From Rhodotorula mucilaginosa (taxonomy: Eukaryota > Basidiomycota > Microbotryomycetes > Sporidiobolales > Sporidiobolaceae): DNA of 64,000 nucleotides. Location: NCBI GenBank assembly GCA_034406715.1, contig CP137865.1, positions 558,001-622,000 of the forward strand. The letters run 5' to 3'. Shown here piece after piece: positions 20,118-31,246 of this stretch (position 1 is its first letter; every line of letters starts with the position of its first letter). The translations under genes and the position numbers were made by a program. Under the pieces are notes generated by a model that saw nothing but the letters and a program-made list of their open reading frames with translations, searched no databases and was not told the DNA's origin.

Positions 20118-22143
20118 ATGGCGTCGTCACTCAAGCCGCCTATACCGACGAGCACAGCTTCGTCTGGCTACCTCGGTGGAGGGCTCGCACGGACCATCAC
20201 CAGCAACGATTTGCAACCGGCCGAGTCAATCGTCGCGCGCAGGAGGGGCGAGTTGACCCTCCGCGACCGGGACACGATCGACAGGATCCCGTCAAGAAGG
20301 TCTGAAGAGACGGGCGACGTTAGGGCGGAGCCCGGAGAGGCGGACGGCGACGATGAGGAGGAGGGGAAAGGTGAGAAGCCGCGGCTCGAAGGCGAAGTCG
20401 ACGAGGTCGATCCGGCCGGGATGCCAGAGGAGTGGACCTTTCCAGACGGAGGCGCAAAGGCTTGGAGTGTCATCCTGGTGCGTTCCGACCGATTCCGGCT
20501 CGACAGAAGAGCGCGGGCAGAAGGAACGTCGAAGTTGACATCTGGATCCGTCGCCACTGTGCGCCACGCCCGTTTTTCGGCATTACAGGGCTGCTTCCTC
20601 ATGTCTGTGAATGTGCAGGGGTACGGAATGGCGTGGGGAGCGCTCGTCGGGGACCTGCAGAAGAACCACCACCCCGACACTTCGCTGTCGATTCTCAACT
20701 TGATCGTCGGCTTGTTTAACTTTGTGCGTGCTCGTTTTATAGCCCGGACGCCAGTCCGAGAACCGATACTTTCATAACCGACTGTGTGTCCACCGGAAAC
20801 TGACATCGGCAATATGCAGGGTCTCAACGCGTCGCCATTCGTGACTGGCCGGCTCGGCGAAATCTTGTAAGGACACTCGAATTAGAAGCAAGACTGTCTT
20901 CGCAGCTGGACTGACTGTACCCTATTCACTTCAACTCAGCGGCTTCAAGCGCATGATCGCGATCGGCTCGGTTCTCTCCGTGATCCTCCTCGTCGCGTCG
21001 GCTTGCGCCGTCTCCTCTCTCCCTGCCCTTTTCCTCTTACAAGGCATCTTCCTCGGAATTGCGCACGCCATGTCTCTACCCCTGGTCAGCTTCCGTTGTT
21101 TGCATACAAAACAATGCATCAACTTAGGCTGACGATGAGTTGCTCGCAGTTCATGACCATTCCCTCCCAGTGGTTCCGGAAGCGACGAGGCCTCGCCACC
21201 GGCTGCACGACCTGCGGAGCAGGGTGAGTCTACCCGCGCTTTCCCCCTTTCCGCCCACAAAAAGCTCAAATTCTATGCCCCTGCAGATTCGGCGGCGCTT
21301 TCGCGTCTCTCGTCCTTCGCGCGGTTCTGCCCAAACTGGGATACCGCAACTCCCTCCTCGTCTACGCGGGGATCAGCGCCGTCATCTACGTGATCGCCTT
21401 CTTCTTGCTCGAGACGCGCAAGCCGCCGGCGCACAGTACCCCGCCCCGCTTCGACACCAAGACGGGATTGCCCCCCGGCATCTGGAAGGATCCGGCCTTC
21501 TGGTCACTCATGATGGGCGTTTCGATCGGCGTTTGGGGCTTTCTTTCCCCTTCCTACTTTCTTACCTCGGCAACGATCACACTCAATCCGTCGCTTGACC
21601 CGAACTCGTTGATCGTCGCCCTGCCCCTCATCCTTCAAAACGTCGCCATCGGTGTCGGTCGTATCGGCGCCGGATTCATCGCCGACGTTATCGGACCGAC
21701 CAACGCCATGTTCTGCTCTTTCTTCGCCGGAGGTGTCCTCTGTCTCGGGTTCTGGAGCCAGATCGGCGAAAACCAGTTCGGGCTCATGATCGCCTTCGCA
21801 GTCTTGTACGGCCTCCTCGGGTCCTGGTTCTTCCTCCTCATGGCACCCGCGGCTGCTCAATTGTTCGGCCTGCGCGGTCTCGCCACCATCGTCGGGTACA
21901 TCGTCACGTCGCAATCGCCCGGGCAACTAGCAGGAGCCAGTGTCGCCGGAGTCGTTCACGATGCCACCGGCGAGTACTCCTCGGTGGCGTACTACGCCGG
22001 TTCCGTCATGGTCGCTGGCGCTCTGTGCCTGCTACCTGGTGAGCTATTTGCTTGTCTCTTCTGCTGTGGTGTCTAACCACTGACGAACCACACCTTTTGC
22101 AGCCCGACTGAGTCGAGTTCGAAAACTTTGGGGTCGCTGCTAG
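20118..22143 (+). CDS. MFS transporter, monocarboxylate-transporter-like
   Basis: Seven exons (20118-20477, 20589-20723, 20820-20866, 20940-21084, 21150-21223, 21287-22038, 22103-22143) give 517 residues. The first 110 residues are hydrophilic and acidic (GEADGDDEEEGKG). FPDGGAKAWSVIL then opens TM1; PDGG before TM1 is a hallmark of the MCT (SLC16) family. About twelve hydrophobic segments follow, with FRKRRGLATG in the loop after TM4 (MCT-type RRxLA/G) and IGAGFIADVIGP in the second half. The central loop is short. The C-terminus is a short basic tail (RVRKLWGRC). Fungal MCT-like carriers move monocarboxylates, riboflavin or unknown small molecules, so no substrate is proposed. It converges with the FLO8-like gene only 142 bp downstream. 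Confidence 0.88.
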
Positions 22144-22285
22144 AGAGTATAGACCCTTTACAGCTGTAGAGTATAGCCGGTTCTCTCAGATTTTATTCAG
22201 ACATGCAAATGTATTACGGGAGGGTTTTACGACAAGCAGAGAACAGATCCGGAACACTCTAGGGGTACGGAAGACGGAGAAAGGG

Positions 22286-25200
22286 CTATCTTTGCGAGAG
22301 GTCGAAGGCTTGCGTCGGATCGTACGACAAAGCGGCTGAGGGTCCGCCAAAGGAACTCAGGAACTCGTCGTAGTCGAAAGCGGCGGCGTCGATAATTGGC
22401 GGCTCGAGCGGTTTGGACGCGTCACCTCGCTCCGAGACTGGGTCCGCGGACGACGAGAGCAACGCGCTCAGCTGACCAATACCGGCACAATGATCAGCGA
22501 CTAGGTCTCCGAGTACTTCAACATCGTGGTGGACATGCGTACCTGCTCGAGCGTCATATCCTCCGTAGGCAAAACTCCCTTGGCGTTGCGTTCGCCGGAA
22601 GACGTCTCGTCGGAGGGAGTGTTATACTCTCTGCGATCCTGGGCGGCCGCCGCGGACGATTCGACGGTGTAGTCTTTCTGAGCCTCTGTGTTTCCGCGCC
22701 GCAAAGGCTCCGCTCGCGAGTCTGTCGGAGTCGACGTTGCCGCGCCTTCCGAGCCGGAAGATCCTGGACGATCCACGTTCCGCTGACGGGTTCGAAGCAC
22801 AATTAGTGGAGGGGCAACATGCAGATGGCGATAGTTCACGTACCCGCTTCCCATCAGTGCCTAGGTTCTCGGTTTTTGCGTCGGATCCTCGGCGCCTTTT
22901 GCCACCGGCTGCGGCGGCAGTTCTCGCCGAATCGGTATAGTTTTCGCGCTGTCCAGCTCCGACGGGCTCGCTCGGTAGCGCCACCGTCTGCGTCGCAGGC
23001 GTGCTGTGCGCAGATGTCTGACGAGACGTGCTGAGAGGGGGCGGCATCGGATTGGCCGCCGCCGGCGAGTGGACCATCGTGGCGGGTCTTCCAACTTCCT
23101 CGACCTTCTTGGCTCCGTCCGCCTCCCCACTGAGCGCAGACAGCTGCCGTTTGGCGAGCTCGAGCTGGCTTGTTTGTTTCGCAACGAGGGACGCGCGGTA
23201 CCGCTGGTAAGCCTCTGCAGCGTGCTGGAGTTGTTCCGGGTTATACTGCAGAGCTTCGGGCGAGAACGCAGGTCGAGACGATGCTGTACGTTCAGCAAGC
23301 GAGTGAGCGAACGACCGAGAGACGAGAAGGGGGCACACAAGGTTGGAAATGGTGAAGGAGCTTACCGGCATCTTTCCGGAGAAGTGTTCCTTCGTTGGCC
23401 TGTCGAGCCGGACTTTCCCCTTGCGAGGAAGGTGTACCAGACTCGTCGTACTGAGTCGCGTACGGCGTACTCGTAGTCGTGGCAGGTCCAGCACCGGCGC
23501 GAGACGGTCGCCTGGCCGCGAGAGGGGGACCATTCGCGGGCACCACTTCGTCCGCTCTGCGATGCCAATCATTCGTTCGTGAGCGAGCGCACGCAAATGT
23601 CACAGGACGAGGCGACAGTGCTTACGAGCTACCACGACGTTCCGCCTGCTGTCGAGCCAGCATGGCTTGTTCGGCTGCGGCTCGAGCAGCCTGCTGCGCG
23701 CGCTGTTGCAGCGCAGCCGAAGGACCTTGCGCCGCCTCGCCGATGCGCTGCATCGAACCTCGGCGCAAAGGAATAGGGGGCCGCATAGACGGCTCGGCCG
23801 GGCGAGGAGGAGCAGTCGGGTGCGGTGCTCGAGCCGTAGGCGCAAGCGACCTGATCGGCGGCGCCCGCAAAGCCGCGCCGAACCGGGCGGCGTTCGATTC
23901 GACCTGCTGTTGTCGCATAGCCAACTCCACAGCGGCGCTTGACGCGCGTACGAAGGATCTCCCGCCCGCAACCGGTGCGGCGGATCGGGCTTGGGCAGAG
24001 TAGACGTCCCAAAAGACGGAGAACCAGTCGTAGAGGAACCCGCGATCGGAGTCTTGAGGGGTATGACCCGGTAGCAGAGAGGTTCGACTTGACGGCGTAC
24101 CCCAGGAACCCGACTCGCTGTCCCGACGGGGTTCCCCGTTGAATCCAAAGTGAGAGGTAGTCGTAGCCGAACTCGGAGTCGCTCCATCGTCTGGCTGACC
24201 GTGGGCATTGCGACCGGTCGCAAGTCGAGGCGAGAACGTCGAGAAGTCCGAAGGATAGGGCTGTCCTCCGTTGTCGAGGGTCGGGTGCGGCGCAAACTGG
24301 CCGGCATCGGCAGACGCTCTGAGCTCCGAGGACGCGCCGCCGTTGGTCGGCGCCGCGAAGAGCAGCTGCCCTGTTCTAGGGTCGCGGTTCTCGACAGGTC
24401 CGGCTTCGGCGAGAAACGCTGATGCGGCGGAGTGGAAGCCGGCTCTGGTCAGGTAGTCGACGAGATATGTGCTGATGCGTTTCGCTCTAGGTCAGCGAAA
24501 CGGCGGATGGTAGGTCTTGGCGAAGGAGATTTCTACGCACTGGAAGCTTCGTTCGGCACTGTCCGATCGGGCAGAATTGGCCTTCAGCGGGCTGGTGGGG
24601 GCGTGCGGATGCGAAAAGTCTTGCCGAGGCGCTGGTCGGTAGTTTTCTCCCGGTATCGTGCTGTATCGCTGCCTCGGACCCGCCGCCTCTTGCTGCCCGT
24701 TCATAGTATACCCCGGGCCGGATTGACTCCTCGTGAAGCCACGTGGCTGTTCCTCCGCCGGGCGCCAAAACGACATGGCGGCGAGCGAGCGACCGTCTTC
24801 GTGTTGAGCCAGAGCAGGTTGCGCCCGCGCCGGCTGGACTGGTTCGAGGCGGTCGGTGTAAGGTCTATGCAATTGCTGTGCGGGCGGATGTGCGTGACCG
24901 GCCTTCTGGTCGAGGTAAGGAGAGCCGGCCGGTAGTCGATTGCTCGGCGGATTGGGATTGCGGTTCGGGGGCATTTCTGGTGCTAAACAGGTCTCGGTGC
25001 AGCGATCAGCAGCCTGTCTTTTTCTTGGGCTGCGGGTCGGCGTCTCCTCCGGAAAGGAGCGGACGCACCTGGTTTCGGAGACGGTCCTGCGATTCCTCCC
25101 TGCGCCCAACCAGCTTGATCGTGCATCGTCTGCGAGTCGGCGGGATTCGGGTAGGGCGCAGCATAGCCAGGGTATCCAGCGGAAGGTTGGCGCGGTGCGT

Positions 25201-25486
25201 GCGAGCGGTTCGCGGGCGGAGCGACGGCGTAGCGCGGCTGATCGAACCCTGATCCGGACGGCGAGGTCGGGACGCGGTCTCTGTATTCTGCGTAACCGGG
25301 AGGAGCGTATGTTGGACCGCCTTGGATGTGGTCGTAGTCTGCTTGGACGGCGTACGAGCCCGAAGGCGCCGGGTCTTGCCGTGCGAATTGTGCATGACCC
25401 GCCGCGTAGTCGAGATGATGCGCGCTAGCAGCAGGCTGACCGGCAGCGGCAGCGCCTCCCTTGCCGCCGCTGCCAGCTGAGAACAT
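22286..25486 (-). CDS. FLO8: LisH-domain transcriptional regulator, Flo8/SSBP type
   Basis: Seven exons in gene order (25486-25069, 24982-24541, 24486-23626, 23556-23366, 23283-22844, 22782-22543, 22471-22286) give 925 residues. The N-terminal 280 residues are Gln/Pro/Tyr/Ala-rich and disordered. A LisH motif follows at about residues 290-315 (ISTYLVDYLTRAGF then SAASAFLAEAG). At about 440 comes LYDWFSVFWDVYSAQ, the aromatic segment that follows LisH in Flo8, SSBP and LEUNIG proteins (LUFS domain). The residues between the two parts are a 120-residue Ser/Thr-rich insert. A Gln/Ala helical segment (RQQQVE, QQRAQQAARAAAEQAML) and FSPEALQYNPEQLQHAAEAYQRYR come later; the C-terminus has an acidic-hydrophobic patch (FDYDEFLSSFGG) that may activate transcription. 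Flo8 acts downstream of cAMP-PKA in filamentation and adhesion. Confidence 0.83.
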
Positions 25487-26750
25487 GCCCGCTCTAATCT
25501 TGCTCCTTCCGGCGTGTCCGACTGCGCCTGGACTTGCGTCGTGGCTTCACGACGGACGAGAACGTTGCTGCCGGCGGGGCGATCACCTTAATCCGACGGC
25601 GAACCTCTCCTTGCGCCCGCCCTGGAGCTGCTCGGACGCGCTGGCCTGGTCGTTGGCCTCTCTTTCCGCCTTGGAGTCGGCCGTGCTGCCTCCGTCGGGT
25701 CCTGGGCGGGGGTGCGTGCGCGCCGAGAGAGGAGCGCTCAGCGGAGACCGCGAGGCGGCGCTGTTATCGCGGAGTCCACGGAGCAAACCACGGCCGGGGT
25801 CGAATGTCCAGCGATGCACAAAGTGCGGAGTAGACCGCGTTCAAGTCTGTAGAACCGTGCGTCGCTCGTCCTCCGGAAACGCCTGTGCAGATCAAAGCGT
25901 TTCCGCGATCACTTTCTCTCGGCCCGACGCTCTCCGGCTCAGCCGAGAACTGCTGCAGCTGCAGCGGGCTCTCGATGCAAAAATCTCGCCCACATATATG
26001 CAGGCCCTGAACAAAGCAAAATGTCCTCTTGTGCTTGGCGTTCCTGTACGCAAAAAGGCCGCTCCGGAACTCCGGACTGCAGAGTGAAATCAAGACTCGA
26101 TAGGTTTCATCAGACAAAGGCACAACCGAGGGGAGCGCGGGCAGGTGATAACGTGGACGGACGGGATGGACACAGAGACGCGAGACGAACAAAGTACAGA
26201 CCGGTGGGGAAAGGGATGCAGAATGCGCGCGAAGAAAGAAGGCGAACGCCTCCTTTTGGGTGGCGACGACGAGGAATAGGAACCGAGCGAATAACAGAAT
26301 GCGTACGGAGGGAAGCAAGAGGCGCACAGAAGGACGGACGATGGAATAGCGCAGCGGGGTATACGGAGCGTGCGAAAGGAGGCGGACCGGCTCGAGGATC
26401 GGGGCGGACCGTGGTGGGAAATAGCGAGATGTCGACGAGTGATGCGCTCCGAGGGGAAACCTCATCGACGAGTTTGCGAAGGTGATGATGAAGCCGAGAG
26501 AGAGAGTCGCCATCGTGTGTGTGGAATCGATGTTTTCGGCGACCCCATGGCAAGGCGTGCGAGGAGAAATGCGTGCAATGGGCGGGTGGGTCGAATGATG
26601 AACAGTATGTCACGGATGCAGGTCAACAGGGGGTAAGATTGGAGGAGCTGATGTATGGATGCAATGTGAGGGGGAACGATGTTGGCGGTGGTAAGCCTCG
26701 GAGAGGCCACGCTCAAGAGGGCGGCGGTTCGAAAGGCGGCGAGTAGGCGT
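25487..26750. other. intergenic, long upstream region of the FLO8-like gene
   Basis: These 1.26 kb lie between the FLO8-like start and the 3' end of the RRM gene, both on the - strand. Long upstream regions are usual for Flo8-type regulators. A 249-codon open frame on the - strand (25764-26513) was considered and not accepted as a gene because it is compositionally biased and shows no domain or splice support. Read on the - strand the region is C/T-rich, as in 5' leaders. Confidence 0.5.
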
Positions 26751-29700
26751 TCAGGCACTAAAGCCGTTCCAACTCCAGTTGGCGTCGTTGCGCAATCCGG
26801 GTGCGACAGCTCCCGCAGTCGTGGGACTCGCGAGCGCGCCAGGGAAAAAGTCGGGCGCCGTAGGCTGGAACGCATGCTGCGCCGTCGCCGCCGGCGGCGG
26901 CAGGTTGCCGCGGCGAGAGCGGTCTCCGAGGTTCATCGCCGCGAACTGCTCATCGATCGGCGGAGGCATAGAGTAACCGTTCCCTTCGTGCTGATCGTGC
27001 CACTTGCCGTTCATCCCGCCGAAGGCTCTCGGCTGGTAGTGCGCCTCGGTCGGGAAACCGTTCGGGGAAGGTCGACCACCGTCGACAAAGTCGACGCGCT
27101 CGTACGGCGACGTCGCGGGAGGTTGGACGAGATACGACTCGGGTCGGATCGCGGTGTACGGCGAAGCCGAGGAGCCCGACGGCGGGTACGGCGCAAAGGG
27201 AGGGTGCGAGATCTGGTGCTGAGCGAACGAGTTGCCGGCGGACGCGCCAGTAGGCGGCGGCGAGAGCGGCAGCATGCCCTGAGGTCCCGGGTACGAGGCT
27301 CCCAAGGAAGACGGCGAGACGCGCGAGTAGGGACCGCCGTTCCGAGACTGGTGATTCGAAGAGTGCGAAGCGTTCGCCGACTCGGGACCGGTACGTGGGC
27401 GATGGTCCGATTCGGAGTTCGCGCCGTTGTGCGCTCCATTTGACGAGGACCCATTGTTCGTCGAACTCGAAGCATTCGCACCGTTCTTGACGAGTTCGAG
27501 CACTTCCGACTCGCTCAGACCGGCCGCGTTGGCGACGGCGCGGAGATCCATGCGAGCCGACGCCGCTTGTGCGGTCGCGGCGCTCTGCTGCCCTCCGTCG
27601 CGCGAACCGTTTTCGCCAGAAGTCCCGTTCGATCCGTTGCTGCCGACGGCGGTCGCGATCTGTTTGATCGTCGAGTTGTCTTGTCCCTGGACCATGCGCC
27701 AAACGGCGTCAAAGGGCACCCCGAGAGCGCTCGCGAGTTTGCGGACGTGCTCGACCTGCTTGTCGCCCTGCGAGCGGCCCCAAGAGAGGCGAATGCGCGA
27801 CTTGCCGTGGATCGGAAAGTCGTTCATTTTCGCGATCGCGAGCTCGGCGTCTTGTCGTCGGACGAACTGGACGAACCCGCAGCCTTTGCCGGGCGGGATC
27901 TTGCAGTACGTGATATCGCCAAAGTGGTGGAAGAAGGACTTTCGGAGCGGGAAACCGGGATCAGCAACGGTCCAAAGGAGGCGAGCCGTCGAGTGAGCGA
28001 TGGCGGGAGGAACTGACCTTGAGCGTCTCTTCGCTGATGCAAGCAGGCAGCCCTCCGACAAACACCGTGGTGTTGTTCGGGTCACCTCCAGGGGGTACGG
28101 CACTCGTAGACGTCGAGCTGCGCCCGCTACTCTGGTTGTCGCGAGGCGGCCGACGCGCGTGGTTGTTGTTCTCAGCCGCCGCCGCACCGTTTGAAGGGTA
28201 CAGCCCGTTCTGACTCGGCGTGGTAGCGTACGGTGCAAAAGTCGATGACGCGAACGGAGGTGCGCTGTAAGGCGAAGTCGGTTGCGAGCCTGCGTAAGGG
28301 TTGTCGAGGAATTGGGGTCCGTTCGAGTCGTTCGGCGAGACCGGCTCGTTCGCGTACGGAGGGAAGTAGCCCTGCTGGGCGGCTGCAGCTTCGTCGCTGC
28401 GACTGCGCGGGCGATCGCGCGCGGTGTACGACGCGCCGTGACCTTCGAGGCCGGGCATTCCGGGGAGACCGTTGGCACTCGCGCCGGGTCCGCTCGCCTC
28501 GGAGATGCGAATAGTCCTGCCGTGGAGGAGCAAACCCGAGTGCGAGTTGGCTCCGAGAAGCAGCGCGCGTTGCATGTCCGACTCTTCGCCGAAGCGGACG
28601 AAGCCGTAGCCGCGCGAGAGGCCCGTCGACGGGTCGCACATCACCTTGGCCGATTTGGTCGACGGGAAGAGCGGCGTGAAGAGGGTCTGCCCGACAACGT
28701 ATCGCGAATCAGTCTCTCATTTTTCCTGAAGGCAAACGTCACAACAAGAGAAGAAAGGACGCACCATCAGGTCCGACTCGCCCACCTCGCGCGCCAGGTC
28801 ACCGACAAAGACGCTAAACTCTCCGTCCCAGCGCGGTTGAGCTCCTGGAAGACCCGTCCCCCAGTTCAATTTGAACGTGCGGTTGCTGCGCGGCATGAGG
28901 ACAGGCGGGCTCGAATTGAAGCGCGTAAGGACTCTCGCGGCGTCGATCGTGGTCGGGAAAGTCAGGAAGCAATATCCAGACGACGGGCTGCTGGCGAGTC
29001 CGAAAGATATACAGGATCAGAACGGATGCGCAAACGCAGCCAGGAGGGAGGTGGCTCACCTCGCGCCGCGGCTCATCTTGATGCTCATCACGTTGTCCCA
29101 GCCCATCATCGAGCAACATTCGCGGACGTAGAGCTCGTCCATCCAGACGTCGAGGTCGCCGAGATGCAGCGTGGCTCCCTTGGACCCCGGGGGGCCGACC
29201 TCGCCCACCGCTGTCAGCGGCGTCGCCGACGTTGACAAGTACGAGGAAGAGGCGGACGACGGCGCGAAGGAGGAAGTCGGCGGGCTGGTCGACGTCGGCG
29301 ACAACAGCGGCGGCATCGATGAGTTCGGCGTACCGGTCGCACTCGTACTGCCGGTGTTGGAGCCGGTCGAGACAAAGCTCGGCGGCTGGAAGAACGGGCT
29401 CGCGGCGCCGCCGCCGCCGGTGGTCAAACGCGCACTTGCGAGCGGAGGGCTGGCGAAACTGCGAACCGACGAGAGCTGCTGAGTTGCCGTGCTCTCGAGC
29501 GAACGACGCTGGTGTTCGCGGAAGAAGGCCTGCTCGTCGCTGTTGCTGCTGCCGTCGCTGCCGAGCGACGACAGGCGAGTTCCGCCGGAAGCACGACTCG
29601 TCTCGCTCGAGGGTACGAACGCTGCTGTCGCGGCGCTGCCAAAGCCCGTGTTGAGCACTGCGCCGTCCGAAGCGGCACGGGCGGTACGCTGTGCGTCGGC

Positions 29701-30090
29701 GCGAGACTGGCCGACCCCGACGGCGCCGGCGAAGGAACCCCACGTGCTGGATTCGTCAGCCTTGAACGAGAGGGAACGCGACGTGACGGCGGGCCTCGGC
29801 GACCTGTCGGCGCCATTGCCAATCTGGTTCGACGACGGGAAGGAAGGGTCGGACGACTGGGAAAGCGCGGAGGGAGTCGACTGCTCCGACGTGCTGGCTA
29901 TCGGTACGGGAGGCGGTAGGCTGCTCGCCGGCACGGTTCTCGGCGACACCTGATCGTCGATTGAGTCTGCGCTGTTCTCGGCAGCGTCGTGCTCGCGGCG
30001 AGCATCGTCGGAGCGAGGCGAGGGCATCGCTTCCGCCGGTGGCGGCGTGCTCTGCTGCGGTTCCCCACCGTTCTCTGCTTCGTTCGACAT
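26751..30090 (-). CDS. RNA-binding protein with three RRMs (Ngr1/Nam8/TRSPAP1 type)
   Basis: Four exons in gene order (30090-29060, 28990-28765, 28686-28018, 27938-26751) give 1037 residues. A 300-residue Ser/Pro/Thr-rich N-terminus precedes RRM1 (TLHLGDLDVWMDELYV; SGYCFLTF) at about 308-395, RRM2 (FSVFVGDLAREVGESDL; RGYGFVRF) at about 402-485, and RRM3 (TTVFVGGLPACISEETL; GCGFVQF) at about 625-700. The W-x-D start of RRM1 and the spacing fit the Ngr1/Nam8/SECp43 group, which acts in mRNA decay or U1-dependent splicing. Downstream of RRM3 lies a VEHVRKLASALGVPFDAVWRM segment, then a 300-residue Asn/Ser/Gly/Pro-rich tail. The exon 2 acceptor is a tandem CAGCAG (28988-28993), so one serine more or less may be included. 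Basis for symbol is too weak to choose between NGR1 and NAM8. Confidence 0.88.
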
Positions 30091-31246
30091 GACTGTATCC
30101 TATGCGTATGGTGTGTGTGTGTGTGCGATAACTGTAGCATGGGCTTGAGAGGTCAGTCGCCTGTTTTGGCAGGCCCATCGCCCTCGCGAGACGGAAGACG
30201 CGCTCGCAAAGGCCGGCCGATAAGCCGCCATGCGGATGCCGCCCTGACAGTTGATCGGGGCGAGGCGGCGCGCGAGAGGGGTGCGCACCTGGTGTAGAAT
30301 GACCGCGTCTGCGCGCCTGTACGTTCCGATGCACGCGAACTGTGCGCCCCACTATGCAAAACAAGTCCCACGCGGCCGACGCGACCGAATCGTAAAACCG
30401 GGGGGCGGGGCAGCCTCTGTTGCTCGTCGCTGCGCTCGAGCGAGGTTCGGGTCGTACGGCCGAGCCGACTGACGGGTTTCTGCGTGTGGCCGATGCGGTT
30501 ATACGCGGTCTCGACGCGTGCACGAGCTGCCGGCGAGGGGCGGGCGGAGTAATCGGTGGGTTGGTGGTGCCCTTCTCAGTAGACGAAGTGTGGCAGCCGG
30601 CGCAACTCGTCGGGGCCTTAGGGGAGCGGGGCGCAGAGACTCAGCAAGCACTCTAGAGCGCGTCGTGTGTACGGCTCTGCGGGCCGTGTGCACGGGCAGG
30701 CAGGACTTGATGCAGCAGGGTGAATGTACGCGTCTCTCCCCCTTTCTGCCGCGAGCGCCGATTCAACGCGGAGTCGTCGCCGTCCCCTCACTCGATCATG
30801 GCCTCCTCATCGCGCACAACCTACAGTAGGTGCACGCTCACAGAGGGCACTTGCCAGGCTTCCTCTTGCCGCCCGCTCTTCCCAGACACAGCGGCCTCTC
30901 GCCTCCTCCAACCGGAACCGGCGGCGCCGTCGCCCCAGCCTGGTGCACGTGGCTCTCGATCCTGCAGCTGCATGATTGCTCTGCAAAAGCAATCGAATTG
31001 CTCCTCCTCAGCTGTCCGCAATGAAATGCTCAATGTATACCATGCTATACGAATGTCAAAGAGGCACCCGGACCAGCCGTGGCGCCAGAAAAACTCGAGC
31101 AGAAAAGCGAATAACCCCTGCAGCGCCGCCGCCACTGCGCTCGTTTCAGATCTCCCGCTCGTCAAGCGAGGCAGGCAGGCACATGATCATGTGCTCGACC
31201 TGTGTGATGTACAAAATCAGCTCAACATGCCTCTTGTAAGGACCAG
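30091..31246. other. intergenic, upstream of the RRM gene
   Basis: This stretch of 1.16 kb holds the promoter of the RRM gene and the 3' flank of the bestrophin-like gene, both on the - strand. It includes a GT microsatellite at about 30111-30125. A + strand frame starting near 30798 has possible splice sites but no recognisable product and was left out. Confidence 0.5.
30111..30125 (+). repeat. GT dinucleotide microsatellite
   Basis: About seven and a half GT units lie 20-35 bases upstream of the start codon of the RRM gene, inside its probable leader. Confidence 0.85.

Noticed and set aside
25764-26513. 249-codon open frame on the - strand upstream of the FLO8-like gene
   Set aside because: Biased composition (Ser/Pro/Arg/Leu), no domain or splice sites, and located in the expected leader of the downstream gene.
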